A stretch of DNA of 64,000 bases from Marinobacter sp. CHS3-4 (GCF_030053415.1 NZ_JASGBJ010000002.1:62001-126000), one strand, 5' to 3'; counted from the first letter of the stretch, positions 8,836-20,102 are shown. Numbers and translations: made by a program. Notes: generated from the sequence alone by a model not told the origin.

Positions 8836-9506
8836 ACGTCAATTATCGATTCGAATTTGAGGGCAGAGAACCGGTCGAGTTTCGGGTGACAGACCAGCCG
8901 GCGTCGACCGATCAGGCAAACCTGCCAAGCTGGACCAAATTAGAGCATTGCCAATGCTCCAATTGTCCGTTGAAATCAGCGGAGTCCCCACGGTGCCCGG
9001 CAGCTGTGGAAATCCTTCCTGTTGTTAAAGAGTTTCAGGCCGAAAATGCCTACCAGAAAGTATCGGTAAACGTTCAGGATGACCGGCGTAGTTACTCGAA
9101 ATCAACGACTCTCGAAGAGGCGCTCCGTTCGCTGCTCGGTCTCAAAATGGCGATGAGTGGGTGCCCGGTGTTGTCGGAACTGAAGCCCATGGCGGTTCAT
9201 CATCTTCCGTTCGCCAGTAACGATGAATTCATCATGCGTAGTGTGTCCCATTACCTTTTGCAGCAATATTTGGCAAAACGCAATGACGAGGAGCCGGACT
9301 GGGATCTGAAAGGTTTGGTGGCGAGAAACCAGCGCCTTCAGCTGGTCAACCAGGCGCTGTGGCAACGGATCCACTCGGTGTGTGAAGGTGACAGTAACCT
9401 GAAGGCGTTGCTCAACTTTTTCTCAATGGCATCCAGTGTCAGCTTTTCGCTGGAAAGCCAGCTGAGAAAACTTGAAGCAAAAATGAAGGGTGATGGCGTC
9501 CTTTAG
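8832..9506 (+). CDS. DUF6901-like cysteine-rich protein coupled to uup
   Basis: The 224-residue protein starts inside the uup stop (ATGA overlap). An N-terminal cluster C40-x-C42-x2-C45-x9-C55 and a later SGCPVL with Cys111 could form a metal site, and KPMAVHHLPF follows. The helical C-terminus (about 150-224) may be partly coiled coil. I recall this layout from proteins labelled DUF6901, whose function is unknown. There is no signal peptide or membrane segment, so it is cytoplasmic. The overlap with uup suggests a shared process, but that is an inference from layout only. A hairpin (GGCGTCC-TTTA-GGACGCC, 9495-9512) spans its stop codon and faces the convergent stress-protein gene. Confidence 0.75.
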   Translation: MNVNYRFEFEGREPVEFRVTDQPASTDQANLPSWTKLEHCQCSNCPLKSAESPRCPAAVEILPVVKEFQAENAYQKVSVNVQDDRRSYSKSTTLEEALRSLLGLKMAMSGCPVLSELKPMAVHHLPFASNDEFIMRSVSHYLLQQYLAKRNDEEPDWDLKGLVARNQRLQLVNQALWQRIHSVCEGDSNLKALLNFFSMASSVSFSLESQLRKLEAKMKGDGVL

Positions 9507-9512
9507 GACGCC
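9495..9512. terminator. Hairpin between convergent genes
   Basis: A perfect 7-bp stem with a TTTA loop overlaps the stop of the DUF6901-like gene and precedes the end of the opposing gene. There is no T-tract on either strand, so intrinsic termination is doubtful. Confidence 0.4.
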
Positions 9513-9525
9513 CCCAAGCCAGTAG

Positions 9526-9960
9526 TCAGGTGTCGATTCTAACGGCAAGCACATCGCATTTTGCGCCGTGAAGCACGCCATTTGCCGTGGACCCCAGAAG
9601 CAATTGAAATCCCTTCCTGCCATGACTTCCGACAACGATCAGGTCAGTGTTTAGCTCCTCTGAGAGTCGGTGGATCTCTGACTCCGGACGGCCCACGACC
9701 ACAATCTGGTTGTCGGACGTGATGCCGTGTTTTTCACCGTAGGCCTGTAACTGTTCACGAGCTGCCTTGTCCAGTTGGTCCTGTAGTTCGGTGAGGTCCA
9801 TCGGAATATCTCCGCCGTAGGCATATCCGACCGGCTCTACAACGTGCACCAGTGCGACTTCTGCGGCATGGACCTTTGCAATAGCCATGGCTTTGTCAAG
9901 AACGAGAGGGGCTTCTTCGGTAAGATCGATTGCGACAAGCAATTTCTGGTATACGGCCAT
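9526..9960 (-). CDS. Universal stress protein, UspA family
   Basis: A single Usp domain of 144 residues starting MAVYQKLLVAID, with the ATP-binding signature Gly-x2-Gly-x9-Gly-Ser visible as GSHGRKGFQLLLGS near the C-terminus, so this is an ATP-binding (UspFG/MJ0577-type) member. I placed the start at 9960 rather than 10005 because AAGGAG lies seven bases upstream and the family begins at this point. Usp proteins are induced by starvation and stress; a specific role is not deducible. It lies downstream of the secreted-protein gene on the same strand (83-bp spacer) and converges on the uup operon. Confidence 0.92.
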   Translation of the reverse strand: MAVYQKLLVAIDLTEEAPLVLDKAMAIAKVHAAEVALVHVVEPVGYAYGGDIPMDLTELQDQLDKAAREQLQAYGEKHGITSDNQIVVVGRPESEIHRLSEELNTDLIVVGSHGRKGFQLLLGSTANGVLHGAKCDVLAVRIDT

Positions 9961-10042
9961 TTGGTCGCTCCTTGTGACCCGGATTCTTTTTGAAGTGTAA
10001 TCCATTCCTGGAAAGGAGCAAAAAGATCCGGGTCAGTATTCG

Positions 10043-10867
10043 TCACGCGTTTCCGCGAAGAAGACCGATAGTGGTTTCCAGGCTTTGCAAAATGCGTTTG
10101 GAATAGCGGTCAATTACGAATGCAACGTTGTTGTCGTTGTAATTGATGTAGGAGCTGCGAATGAACTGCCACTTGGAACTGAGGCTTTGCAGTGTTGACT
10201 TGAGTTCTGCGCTTGTTTCGCCGCCTTTCTGTATCTCGGCCAGCAAGGAATCAAACTGGCGGGCCTGCTCATCCAGAGACACATCGTTTGATGCGCCCTG
10301 AAAGGTCTGGGCGACCTGAGAATTGGTGCGTGCTGAATACTTGGCCATCATCTGTGCGATGGTAACGGCTGCCGAGCGCGCGGCCTCGACACGCGGATCA
10401 ATCTCTGTTTCCGCACTATCTTTAGACAGTTCATACAGTTCCGTGGCTGACTGGTTCATCGCCACGGCCTGGTTTGCCATGTCCGAGACCAGGCGCAGGT
10501 CCGGGTACCCGGATTCCCGCACAATGTTGATGTTGCTGCGCATCAGATTCTTAAAGGTGTCGAATTCCTTGTTGAGACCTTCAATCTGGTCGGCGGACAA
10601 TATGCCTGAGTTGCTGTCGGCCACAGAGTTCATGGCATCGTTGGCCTTGTTGATGCTGGCAACGATTTCATTCAGGGTTTCGGTATCACCAACTGCACTG
10701 AAGCGGTAGTAAGCATCCAGAGAAATGTAGTTGCTGACACGAAACTCGTGCAGATCGGACAGAAAGTCCCCGTTGTCGCTTTCCTGAGCTCTGGTTGCGA
10801 AGGAGGTTATTAATAGCAGGATGAGAGCAGTTGCGAGAGAACGTACTCGCACGTGGGCGTTGGTCAT
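10043..10867 (-). CDS. Exported helical protein of unknown function
   Basis: I do not recognise this 274-residue protein. A signal peptide is clear (basic start, LATALILLLITSF core, cleavage likely after TRA near residue 27). The mature part is almost entirely amphipathic helix with regular Leu/Ala/Ser spacing, one plausible reading being a periplasmic helical-bundle protein like those that sense or scaffold. There are no cysteines in the mature part. It has a GGAGA-type ribosome-binding site nine bases before the ATG and is divergent from the fadB leader. Confidence 0.75.
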   Translation of the reverse strand: MTNAHVRVRSLATALILLLITSFATRAQESDNGDFLSDLHEFRVSNYISLDAYYRFSAVGDTETLNEIVASINKANDAMNSVADSNSGILSADQIEGLNKEFDTFKNLMRSNINIVRESGYPDLRLVSDMANQAVAMNQSATELYELSKDSAETEIDPRVEAARSAAVTIAQMMAKYSARTNSQVAQTFQGASNDVSLDEQARQFDSLLAEIQKGGETSAELKSTLQSLSSKWQFIRSSYINYNDNNVAFVIDRYSKRILQSLETTIGLLRGNA

Positions 10868-11302
10868 CGGAAGAGTCTCCGTTAAAGGCCATGTTATTAT
10901 TGTGGACTAAAGTCTTAGACCGAAGGTAAAGTAACTGTGCCAGCCAATCAAGCGGTTTCGACCTGCCTGCCAAAGGCAAATGTCAACGATTTTGAAATGG
11001 TTGACCCAGAGGTTCCTTCTTTTTCTGAATAGTGCGCGATAGCTGTTTGAAATACAACAATTCCATTCAGAATTCATAAAGGTTTTCGGCAATAGAAACG
11101 TCTTCGGAGTGTCGATTTGTCGAGAAACAAATTGACAAACGGGATGTTTTTTTTCATCGTGTCATCCCACGATTCAAACGACTGTATGAATTTTGGATCG
11201 CTTGATCGGGTAGTGACCGAAATCTCGCTGCATCAGCGGTCGCCCAGCGAAACGCTTGTGCGGCTGTTTCAGCAGTTCCAAACACAAACTGGAGATCAGT
11301 TG
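10868..11302. other. 435-bp spacer between the secreted orphan and fadB
   Basis: This holds the divergent upstream regions. An in-frame extension of fadB is open from 11117, but family length and the ribosome-binding site place the start at 11303. The only regulatory-looking element I can point to is the imperfect palindrome CAAAC-GGGAT-GTTTT at 11136-11150, overlapping a TTGACA at 11132-11137. I see no convincing -10 element, RNA gene or small ORF. Confidence 0.5.
11132..11150 (+). promoter_or_regulatory. Possible PsrA-type operator upstream of fadB
   Basis: CAAAC and GTTTT half-sites are separated by five bases, next to a TTGACA hexamer. PsrA, a TetR-family fatty-acid regulator in pseudomonads, binds CAAAC-N2-4-GTTTG, so this is close but has one extra spacer base and one mismatch. 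No psrA gene is in the window. Confidence 0.3.
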
Positions 11303-13450
11303 ATGATTTACGAAGGTAAAGCCATCACGGTTAAAGAGATCGAAGGCGGGATCGCTCAGTTGAACTTTGACTTGCAGGGCGAGTCAGTGAACAAGTTCAA
11401 CCGTCTGACGATTGAAGAGCTCCGCGCCGCGACTGACAAGCTGGAAGCGAAGAAAGGCCTGAAAGGTCTTGTTGTGACCAGCTCCAAAGACAGCTTTATT
11501 GTTGGTGCCGACATTACAGAATTCACCGACCTGTTTGCCGGGCCGGAAGAAGATCTGGTAGCCAATAACCTCAAGGCGAATGAAGTATTCAGCGCCATTG
11601 AAGACCTGCCGTTTCCCACTGTTACTGCTATCAATGGCATGGCGCTTGGCGGCGGCTTCGAGATGTGCCTGGCCACTGATTACCGTGTAATCGACAAGAG
11701 TGCCAAGGTTGGTCTGCCGGAAGTGAAGCTGGGTATTTTCCCGGGCTTTGGCGGTACCGTTCGTCTTTCGCGCCTGATTGGCGTTGATTACGCCGTTGAA
11801 TGGATTTGTGGCGGCACCGAAAACCGCGCTGACAAAGCAATGAAGGTTGGTGCGGTTGACGCCGTTCTTGAGAACGACCAACTGGTTGAAGGTGCTCTGA
11901 AGATTATCAGCCAGTGCAACGAAGGCAAACTGGACTACCAGGCCCGTCGTGACGAGAAGAAAGGCAAGATCAAGCTGAACGCTATGGAAAGCATGATGGC
12001 GTTCGAGATCTCCAAAGCGTTTGTTGCCGGCCAGGCTGGCAAGAACTACCCGGCGCCGGTTGAGGCCATCAAGGTGATGCAGAAGCACGCCGGTCTTACG
12101 CGTGACAAGGCGATTGAAGTGGAAGCGAAGGGTTTTGCCAAAATGGCGAAGACCAACGTCGCTGCTTGCCTGGTCGGCCTGTTCCTGAACGATCAGGAGC
12201 TGAAGAAGAAAGCCAAGGCGTGGGAAAAGGAAGCCAACGAGGTGAATCTGGCAGCCGTTCTGGGTGCCGGTATCATGGGCGGTGGTGTTGCCTATCAGTC
12301 TGCGCTGAAGGGCACGCCGATCATCATGAAGGACATCGCCCAGGAGGGTATTGATCTTGGCCTGAAAGAAGCCAAGAAACAGCTCACCAAGCGTGTCGAC
12401 AAGGGCAAGATGGACGCCGGCAAAATGGCCGACGTATTGAACAGCATCACTCCGACCCTGAATTACGGTGACTTCAAGAACGTTGACCTGGTCGTTGAGG
12501 CGGTTGTTGAAAACCCGAAGGTAAAAGACGCGGTTTTGCGTGAAGTCGAAGATAACGTTCGCGAAGACGCAATCCTGACGTCCAACACGTCTACCATTTC
12601 TATTGACCTGTTGGCCAAGAACCTGAAGCGTCCGGAAAACTTCTGTGGCATGCACTTCTTCAACCCGGTACACATGATGCCGCTGGTTGAGGTCATTCGT
12701 GGCAAGAAGACCAGCGATCGCGCCATCGCGACGACCGTCGCTTACGCCAAGGCCATGGGTAAGACCCCGATCGTGGTCAACGATTGCCCGGGCTTCCTGG
12801 TTAACCGCGTATTGTTCCCGTACTTCGGTGGTTTCTCTGCCCTGGTTCGTGACGGCGCTGACTTCCAGCACGTTGATAAGGTGATGGAGAAGTTTGGCTG
12901 GCCGATGGGTCCTGCGTACCTGCTGGACGTGGTTGGCATGGATACCGCCAAACACGCCAATGAGGTAATGGCAGAAGGCTTCCCGGAGCGCATGAAGGCC
13001 GACTACAAGTCTGCAGTAGAAGTGATGTTCGAGAACGATCGATACGGTCAGAAGAACGACAAGGGCTTCTACAAGTATGAAACCGACCGGAAAGGCAAGC
13101 AGAAGAAGGTTGTAGACGAAGAGAGCTACAAGCTGATTGAGCCGGTTGTTCAGGGTAAGAACGACTTCAGCGACGAAGACATCATTGCTCGCATGATGAT
13201 CCCACTGTGCCTGGAGACCGTTCGCTGCCTGGAAGACGGCATCGTCGAAGATCCGGCGGATGCTGATATGGGTCTGATCTTCGGTATCGGCTTCCCGCCG
13301 TTCCGTGGTGGTGCCCTGCGCTACATCGACGACATGGGTGTTGATAAGTTCGTCGAGCTGGCAGACAAGTTTGCAGACCTTGGTCCTCTGTATCACCCGA
13401 CCAAGAAGCTGCGTGAAATGGCCAAGAATGGCAAAAAGTTCTTTGCCTAA
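11303..13450 (+). CDS. fadB: Fatty acid oxidation complex alpha subunit FadB
   Basis: This is the multifunctional alpha subunit of the bacterial trifunctional beta-oxidation complex: enoyl-CoA hydratase/isomerase in the first ~190 residues (crotonase loop [19 protein letters not shown]), then L-3-hydroxyacyl-CoA dehydrogenase with an NAD-binding motif [11 protein letters not shown] near residue 317 and a C-terminal dehydrogenase repeat. The start at 11303 ([10 protein letters not shown]) has GGAG eight bases upstream and gives 715 residues, the length of pseudomonad FadB; the frame remains open further upstream without family similarity. fadA follows after 33 bp, as in the classic fadBA operon. 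It acts in the cytoplasm with FadA. Confidence 0.97.
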   Translation: MIYEGKAITVKEIEGGIAQLNFDLQGESVNKFNRLTIEELRAATDKLEAKKGLKGLVVTSSKDSFIVGADITEFTDLFAGPEEDLVANNLKANEVFSAIEDLPFPTVTAINGMALGGGFEMCLATDYRVIDKSAKVGLPEVKLGIFPGFGGTVRLSRLIGVDYAVEWICGGTENRADKAMKVGAVDAVLENDQLVEGALKIISQCNEGKLDYQARRDEKKGKIKLNAMESMMAFEISKAFVAGQAGKNYPAPVEAIKVMQKHAGLTRDKAIEVEAKGFAKMAKTNVAACLVGLFLNDQELKKKAKAWEKEANEVNLAAVLGAGIMGGGVAYQSALKGTPIIMKDIAQEGIDLGLKEAKKQLTKRVDKGKMDAGKMADVLNSITPTLNYGDFKNVDLVVEAVVENPKVKDAVLREVEDNVREDAILTSNTSTISIDLLAKNLKRPENFCGMHFFNPVHMMPLVEVIRGKKTSDRAIATTVAYAKAMGKTPIVVNDCPGFLVNRVLFPYFGGFSALVRDGADFQHVDKVMEKFGWPMGPAYLLDVVGMDTAKHANEVMAEGFPERMKADYKSAVEVMFENDRYGQKNDKGFYKYETDRKGKQKKVVDEESYKLIEPVVQGKNDFSDEDIIARMMIPLCLETVRCLEDGIVEDPADADMGLIFGIGFPPFRGGALRYIDDMGVDKFVELADKFADLGPLYHPTKKLREMAKNGKKFFA

Positions 13451-13456
13451 CCCTGA

Positions 13457-14659
<1,203 letters not shown>

Positions 14660-14691
14660 TTCTCTGAATTGAATCAATAAGACGCCCTGTG

Positions 14692-14720
14692 AAGGCCCGG
14701 CAAATGCCGGGCCTTCTTGT
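14692..14720 (+). terminator. Rho-independent terminator of fadBA
   Basis: A ten-base stem AAGGCCCGGC / GCCGGGCCTT (14692-14701, 14706-14715) with an AAAT loop is followed by a T-rich tail, 32 bases after fadA. Confidence 0.8.
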
Positions 14721-14776
14721 CTGTGTATGCACAAAAACCGTGCCGCAATTTCGTCGAATGGGTTGTCTTGCTTTTC

Positions 14777-14805
14777 TTGACCCTGTAAAACAATGCACCT
14801 ATACC
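14777..14805 (+). promoter_or_regulatory. Sigma-70 promoter of topA
   Basis: TTGACC (14777-14782), a 17-bp spacer and TATACC (14800-14805) lie about 100 bases upstream of the topA ATG, downstream of the fadBA terminator. Confidence 0.6.
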
Positions 14806-14907
14806 AAGGTTGCGGCTATGGAGTGTTTTCTAGCCGACTGATTTTACAGCGAGTTTACGGTTTGTTGATTTTTTAACCGATTATCGCCAAGGATACAGAT
14901 CTCCGAT

Positions 14908-17544
14908 ATGGGAAAAAGCCTCGTTATTGTCGAGTCGCCAGCGAAAGCTAAGACTATCAACAAATACCTCGGCTCAGACTTCATTGTTAAGTCCAGCGTG
15001 GGGCACATTCGTGATCTTCCGGTAAGTGGGTCTGGTTCCACCTCTGACCCCAAAGAAAGGGCCCGTCAGGCCGCGATTACCCGCAAGATGAGCCCAGAAG
15101 AAAAGGCGGCTCACAAGAAAAGAAAGGCTAGGGATCAACTGGTAGCCCGTATGGGTGTTGACCCGGACCGCGACTGGGAGGCCCGTTACGAAATTCTGCC
15201 CGGCAAGGAAAAGGTAGTCAGCGAACTTAAGCGGCTGGCGAAATCGGCAGACCACGTCTATCTGGCGACGGATTTGGACCGCGAAGGGGAGGCCATCGCC
15301 TGGCACCTTCAGCAGACCATTGGCGGCGACGATGACAAATATCGCAGGGTTGTGTTCAACGAGATCACCAAGCGTGCGATTCAGGAAGCCTTCAAGGATC
15401 CTGGCAATCTGGACAGGAACCGGGTAGATGCGCAGCAGGCTCGCCGATTTCTTGATCGGGTGGTGGGCTACATGGTGTCGCCGCTACTTTGGGCTAAGAT
15501 TGCCCGTGGGCTATCGGCAGGCCGTGTACAGTCAGTTGCTGTACGGCTGATTGTCGAGCGGGAACGGGAGATTCGTAAATTTGTTCCAGAAGAATTCTGG
15601 CAACTCCACGCAGACCTCGTTCCGGAAAAAAGCGATAAGTCGATTCGCTTCGAAACCACGCGCTATAAAGATCAGGCGTACCGACCGACGAACGAGAAGC
15701 AGAGCAACGAACATGTTGATCGCCTGAAGGCGGGCAGCTTCGAGGTCGCCAAGCGGGAAGATAAGCCCACCAAATCCCGTCCGTCTGCGCCGTTTATTAC
15801 TTCTACTTTGCAGCAGGCTGCCAGTAACCGGATGGGCTTTAGCGTCAAGAAAACCATGATGCTCGCCCAGCGTTTGTACGAAGCGGGTTTTATTACCTAC
15901 ATGCGTACTGACTCAACGAATCTGAGTCAGGACGCTGTGTCTAGTTGTCGCGATTACGTCAAAAAACAGTTCGGGGAAAAATTCCTGCCGGAAAAACCAC
16001 GTGTCTACGGCAGTAAAGAAGGCGCTCAGGAAGCCCACGAGGCCATCAGGCCAAGTGATGTGACACGGCGCCCCTCCGATATTCAGGGCCTGGAAAAAGA
16101 CGCTGAGAAGCTCTATGAGCTGATCTGGCGTCAGTTTATCGCCTGTCAGATGGCGGATGCCGAATTTTTGAGCACATCCATTGTGGTGGCCAATGGCGAA
16201 TACGAACTACGGACGCGTGGTCGTATCATCAAGTTTGAGGGCTTCCTGAAAGCCGCGCCGCAGACCTCCAAAAAGGACGAGGATGTTGCGCTGCCGGACA
16301 TAAAGGAAGGGCAGTCGCTGAGTCTCGAAAAGCTGGATCCCAGCCAGCACTTTACCAAACCGTCGCCGCGTTACACCGAGGCCAGCCTGGTTAAAGAGCT
16401 CGAAAAACAGGGGATCGGGCGTCCATCCACCTACGCGTCAATTATTTCGACCATTCAGGACCGGGGATACGTTCGCCTGCAAAATCGTCGCTTCTACGCC
16501 GAGAAGATGGGCGAAATTGTGACTGAGCGATTGTCGGAATCCTTTCCGAATCTGATGGACTTTGATTTTACGGCTCGAATGGAAGACGAGTTGGACGAAA
16601 TTGCCGCCGGCGATGTGGAATGGAAGAAGGTCCTTAACGATTTTTACGAGCGCTTCAGAAATCAGTTGGAAACCGCCGAAAGTTCGGAGGTAGGCGGTAT
16701 GCGTGCTAACACGCCGACCGAAACCGACATCCCATGTCCTACCTGTGAGCGCCCGATGCAGATTCGTGTCGCCAGCACCGGGGTCTTTTTAGGCTGTTCC
16801 GGGTACTCACTGCCACCGAAAGAACGCTGCAAGACCACTATTAACCTTGTGTCTGGCGATGAAGTGGTCAGTGCCGATGAAGACGTGGAAGGCGAGGGCG
16901 AGTCCCGCTTGCTGCGTAAAAAACGCCGTTGCCCCAAATGCGGCACTGCGATGGACAGCTATCTTGTTGACGAAGGCCGTAAACTGCATGTGTGCGGTAA
17001 TAATCCGGACTGTTCCGGTTTTGAGGTAGAGAAAGGTACCTTCCGCATCAAGGGTTACGAGGGGCCTACGCTGGAGTGTGACAAGTGCGGGTCAGAGATG
17101 CAGCTGAAAACGGGTCGTTTCGGTAAATACTTCGGCTGTACCAATGAAACGTGCAAAAACACCCGCAAGTTGCTGAAAAATGGCGAGCCTGCGCCGCCCA
17201 AGATGGACCCTGTGCCAATGCCGGAGCTGCAGTGTCAGAAAGTGGACGACACCTATGTGCTTCGTGACGGAGCTTCTGGCTTATTCCTGGCGGCGAGCAA
17301 GTTTCCCAAAAATCGGGAAACCAGGCCTCCTCTGGTGAAGGAGATTACTCCACACCGGAAGGAAATCGATCCCAAGTACGACTACTTGATGGACGCGCCT
17401 GCGGCGGATCCAGAGGGCAACCCCACTGTCATCCGTTATAGCCGTAAATCAAAAGAACAGTATGTGATGTCGGAAAAAGACGGAAAAGCAACGGGTTGGT
17501 CGGCCTGGTACGTCAATGGCAAGTGGCAACCAAAAGAAAAGTAG
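14908..17544 (+). CDS. topA: DNA topoisomerase I
   Basis: The 878-residue type IA topoisomerase begins with a TOPRIM domain ([15 protein letters not shown] and [16 protein letters not shown], with the acidic metal-binding residues). The catalytic tyrosine is Tyr331 in [13 protein letters not shown]. The C-terminal third carries three Cys4 zinc ribbons (CPTC...CSGY...C, CPKC...CGNNPDC, CDKC...CTNETC) and a basic tail that binds single-stranded DNA. It relaxes negative supercoils behind transcription. The gene is monocistronic, with its own promoter and a convergent neighbour downstream. Confidence 0.97.
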   Translation: MGKSLVIVESPAKAKTINKYLGSDFIVKSSVGHIRDLPVSGSGSTSDPKERARQAAITRKMSPEEKAAHKKRKARDQLVARMGVDPDRDWEARYEILPGKEKVVSELKRLAKSADHVYLATDLDREGEAIAWHLQQTIGGDDDKYRRVVFNEITKRAIQEAFKDPGNLDRNRVDAQQARRFLDRVVGYMVSPLLWAKIARGLSAGRVQSVAVRLIVEREREIRKFVPEEFWQLHADLVPEKSDKSIRFETTRYKDQAYRPTNEKQSNEHVDRLKAGSFEVAKREDKPTKSRPSAPFITSTLQQAASNRMGFSVKKTMMLAQRLYEAGFITYMRTDSTNLSQDAVSSCRDYVKKQFGEKFLPEKPRVYGSKEGAQEAHEAIRPSDVTRRPSDIQGLEKDAEKLYELIWRQFIACQMADAEFLSTSIVVANGEYELRTRGRIIKFEGFLKAAPQTSKKDEDVALPDIKEGQSLSLEKLDPSQHFTKPSPRYTEASLVKELEKQGIGRPSTYASIISTIQDRGYVRLQNRRFYAEKMGEIVTERLSESFPNLMDFDFTARMEDELDEIAAGDVEWKKVLNDFYERFRNQLETAESSEVGGMRANTPTETDIPCPTCERPMQIRVASTGVFLGCSGYSLPPKERCKTTINLVSGDEVVSADEDVEGEGESRLLRKKRRCPKCGTAMDSYLVDEGRKLHVCGNNPDCSGFEVEKGTFRIKGYEGPTLECDKCGSEMQLKTGRFGKYFGCTNETCKNTRKLLKNGEPAPPKMDPVPMPELQCQKVDDTYVLRDGASGLFLAASKFPKNRETRPPLVKEITPHRKEIDPKYDYLMDAPAADPEGNPTVIRYSRKSKEQYVMSEKDGKATGWSAWYVNGKWQPKEK

Positions 17545-17555
17545 GGGCATCGTGC

Positions 17556-17597
17556 GTTGGCTGGTCAGCGGGCTTTCGGTACCGCTGACCAGCCAAC
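17556..17597. terminator. 16-bp perfect hairpin between convergent topA and dehydrogenase genes
   Basis: Inverted repeats at 17556-17571 and 17582-17597 (GTTGGCTGGTCAGCGG and its complement) enclose a ten-base loop. It sits in the 61-bp gap between two converging genes. Neither strand has a T-run after the stem, so it could block read-through, protect 3' ends or be a Rho-dependent structure. Confidence 0.6.
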
Positions 17598-17605
17598 AAT
17601 AAACG

Positions 17606-18484
17606 CTAGGATGACTTCTTCCGTAAGCGCTGAATCAGGGATGATGTGTCCCAGCGACTACCGCCGATATCCTGAACCTCGCCATAAAACTGATCGACCA
17701 GAGCTGCTACAGGCAGTCTTGATCCATTCTTGCGGGCCTCTTCCAGGCAAATAGCCAGGTCTTTTCGCATCCAGTCAACGGCAAATCCATGGTTGAACTC
17801 GCCGGCAATCATCGTTGCCGAGCGATTGTCCATTTGCCATGACTGGGCTGCGCCTTTTGAAATGACATCCACCACTTTCTGGACATCCAGTTCTGCTTGT
17901 TCTGCAAAATGGAGGGCTTCCGAGAGCCCCTGAACCAGGCCGGCAATCGCGATCTGATTGACCATTTTCGTACGTTGGCCGCTCCCAACTGGCCCCATCA
18001 GGTTCAGTGCTTTGGAATAGCAATCCATGAGCGGTCGAGCCTGATCAAAAGCCTGATGTTCGCCGCCGCACATGACCGTAAGCTGGCCATTGTCGGCGCC
18101 TTGTTGACCGCCCGATACGGGCGCATCCACAAAACCCAAACCGCGATCACCGGCAAGCTTTGCGATGTGTTCCGCCACACCGGCCGAGGCCGTGGTGTGG
18201 TCGACCAGTACCGCCCCGGCTTTTGCGTTTTCTATGATACCGTCTGGTCCCTCAAACACTTCCAGCAGGTCCTTATCGGCACCCACGCAGGTAAAGACAA
18301 AATCGGCGTCACGAACCGCCTCTGCAATTGAGGGGCAGGCCGTTCCGTTGTAGGTCGAAGCCCATTGCTTGGATTTCGCAGCGGTCCGGTTCCAAACGGT
18401 GACAGTGTTTCCAGCGTTGGCCAGGTGGCCCGCCATGGGGTACCCCATAACGCCAAGACCCAGGAATGCGGCATTCAGGCTCAT
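17606..18484 (-). CDS. NAD-binding beta-hydroxyacid dehydrogenase (3-hydroxyisobutyrate dehydrogenase family)
   Basis: The 292-residue enzyme has the family's four landmarks: the N-terminal GLGVMGYPMAGHL dinucleotide motif, DAPVSGGQQGADNGQL substrate motif, the catalytic lysine in TKMVNQI (about residue 170), and a helical C-terminal domain ending in WMRKDLAICLEEA. Members oxidise 3-hydroxyisobutyrate, tartronate semialdehyde or similar acids; nothing here decides the substrate, as no valine or glyoxylate genes are adjacent. WNRT after the second strand suggests NADP(H) rather than NAD(H) preference, a weak inference. It lies downstream of the gltA terminator on the same strand. Confidence 0.88.
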   Translation of the reverse strand: MSLNAAFLGLGVMGYPMAGHLANAGNTVTVWNRTAAKSKQWASTYNGTACPSIAEAVRDADFVFTCVGADKDLLEVFEGPDGIIENAKAGAVLVDHTTASAGVAEHIAKLAGDRGLGFVDAPVSGGQQGADNGQLTVMCGGEHQAFDQARPLMDCYSKALNLMGPVGSGQRTKMVNQIAIAGLVQGLSEALHFAEQAELDVQKVVDVISKGAAQSWQMDNRSATMIAGEFNHGFAVDWMRKDLAICLEEARKNGSRLPVAALVDQFYGEVQDIGGSRWDTSSLIQRLRKKSS

Positions 18485-18544
18485 TGCTTGTTCTCCAGTT
18501 CGGTGTTGTTTTTCATCTGGACAATCATTGCAGAAGGAGCACCC

Positions 18545-18576
18545 ACAAAAAAGGCCGCTTTAGTCGCGGCCTTTTC
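18545..18576 (-). terminator. Rho-independent terminator of gltA
   Basis: On the minus strand a ten-base stem (AAAAGGCCGC / GCGGCCTTTT, 18549-18558 and 18566-18575) with a seven-base loop ends in six Ts, about 20 bases after the gltA stop. Confidence 0.8.
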
Positions 18577-18595
18577 TGATTTCCACTTGTCAGAG

Positions 18596-19870
18596 TTACT
18601 TCGTCGGATACTCCCGGGTTGTAGGCCCGGTGTATAGCTGACGTGGACGGCCAATGCGGTAGTTGCCGCTGACCATTTCGTTCCAGTGGGAGAACCACCC
18701 AATCGTGCGCGACAGCGCAAAGATGACGGTAAACATGGATGTCGGGATGCCAATTGCTTTCAGGATCAGGCCAGAGTAAAAATCCACGTTGGGGTAAAGC
18801 TTGCGCTGTACGAAGTACTCGTCTTCCAGGGCAATCTTCTCGAGGCGTTGGGCGATCTTCAGCAGAGGATCGTTTTCCAGACCGAGTTCGGACAGTACTT
18901 CGTGAGCGGTCTCTGCCATCACTTTGGCGCGAGGGTCGAAGTTCTTGTAGACCCGGTGACCAAAGCCCATCAGGCGGAATGGGTCATCTTTGTCTTTTGC
19001 CTTGGCGATGTACTTCTCGATGTTCGATTCATCGCCAATTTCAGCCAGCATGTCCAGCACAGCTTCGTTAGCGCCACCGTGAGCAGGGCCCCAGAGTGCG
19101 GCAATACCGGAAGCGATGCAGGCGTATGGGTTGGCGCCAGTGGAGCCTGCAAGACGAACCGTTGAGGTAGAGGCGTTCTGCTCGTGGTCCGCGTGCAGGA
19201 TAAATATCTTGTCCATGGCTTTCGCGAGAACAGGGTTGGGCTTGTACTCCTCGCAGGGCACGCCGAACATCATCTGCAGGAAATTCTCGGCGTAGGACAG
19301 ATCATTGCGCGGATACATGAAAGGCTGGCCAATGCTGTATTTATAACACCAGGCCGCTATGGTCGGCATCTTGGCAACCAGACGATGGGCCGTGATTTCG
19401 CGCTCATGCTCGTCAGCCACGTCCATGGAGTCGTGATAGAACGCGGAAAGCGCGCCTACAACGCCACACATGATGGCCATTGGGTGCGCGTCACGACGGA
19501 AGCCCTGGAAGAAGTTACGCATCTGATCATGAAGCATGGTGTGATTCTTGATCGTTTGATGGAACTTCTGGTTTTCCTCAGCGGTGGGCAATTCGCCGTT
19601 CAGCAGCAGGTAACAGACTTCCAGATAGTCTGAATTCTCTGCCAGATCTTCAATCTTGTAGCCGCGATGAAGGAGAACACCGTTAGCTCCGTCGATGTAC
19701 GTGATTTTGGACTCGCAGGCCGCCGTTGACACGAATCCAGGGTCATATGTAAACACACCTTCCTGAACAAGGCTGCGTACGTCGATGACATCAGGGCCCG
19801 CAGATCCAGAATACATCGGTAGCTCTATGGACTTGTCACCCACCGAAAGCGTGGCTTTCTCATCGGTCAT
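18596..19870 (-). CDS. gltA: Citrate synthase
   Basis: A type II (Gram-negative, NADH-sensitive length) citrate synthase of 424 residues, with the active-site histidine regions [13 protein letters not shown] and [13 protein letters not shown] and the catalytic aspartate in NVDFYSG. It condenses acetyl-CoA and oxaloacetate at the entry of the TCA cycle. A GGAG site precedes the ATG by seven bases. It is divergent from sdhC across a 413-bp regulatory region and has its own promoter and terminator, so it is a single-gene unit. Confidence 0.97.
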   Translation of the reverse strand: MTDEKATLSVGDKSIELPMYSGSAGPDVIDVRSLVQEGVFTYDPGFVSTAACESKITYIDGANGVLLHRGYKIEDLAENSDYLEVCYLLLNGELPTAEENQKFHQTIKNHTMLHDQMRNFFQGFRRDAHPMAIMCGVVGALSAFYHDSMDVADEHEREITAHRLVAKMPTIAAWCYKYSIGQPFMYPRNDLSYAENFLQMMFGVPCEEYKPNPVLAKAMDKIFILHADHEQNASTSTVRLAGSTGANPYACIASGIAALWGPAHGGANEAVLDMLAEIGDESNIEKYIAKAKDKDDPFRLMGFGHRVYKNFDPRAKVMAETAHEVLSELGLENDPLLKIAQRLEKIALEDEYFVQRKLYPNVDFYSGLILKAIGIPTSMFTVIFALSRTIGWFSHWNEMVSGNYRIGRPRQLYTGPTTREYPTK

Positions 19871-19937
19871 GGTGCTCTCCTATTTATCTACATTTGAAAG
19901 CGTTGGAAGGCGCGTATTATCGCAAAACTGGCGGCAA

Positions 19938-19965
19938 AATATAGGGCGTTGGCTTTTTTTGTCAA
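19938..19965 (-). promoter_or_regulatory. Sigma-70 promoter of gltA
   Basis: On the minus strand a perfect TTGACA (19960-19965), a 16-bp spacer and TATATT (19938-19943) lie about 70 bases before the gltA start. Confidence 0.75.
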
Positions 19966-20073
19966 TGTAATAGTCGACAAATGTCACTTTCAAGCCGCTA
20001 TTGCCGCGGCTTTACAACCATTGGCGAGAAAGTGTGAAGCCCTGATTTTACGGGGTTTTGGAACCTTTCGGGT

Positions 20074-20102
20074 TTGTAATTACCCTGGCTACTCCTTATA
20101 AT
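20074..20102 (+). promoter_or_regulatory. Sigma-70 promoter of the sdh operon
   Basis: TTGTAA (20074-20079), a 17-bp spacer and a perfect TATAAT (20097-20102). The start codon of sdhC lies about 175 bases after the expected transcription start. Confidence 0.7.

Noticed and set aside
11117..11302. An N-terminal extension of FadB by 62 residues
   Set aside because: No family member has it, the region is unlike the rest, and a GGAG site marks the start at 11303.
11384..13396. A 670-residue open reading frame on the strand opposite fadB
   Set aside because: It mirrors a real gene with strong codon bias; frames antisense to such genes often stay open. Its protein has no recognisable domain or ribosome-binding site. 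Similar antisense frames over lpd (28054-29298) and sdhA (21372-22190) were rejected for the same reason.
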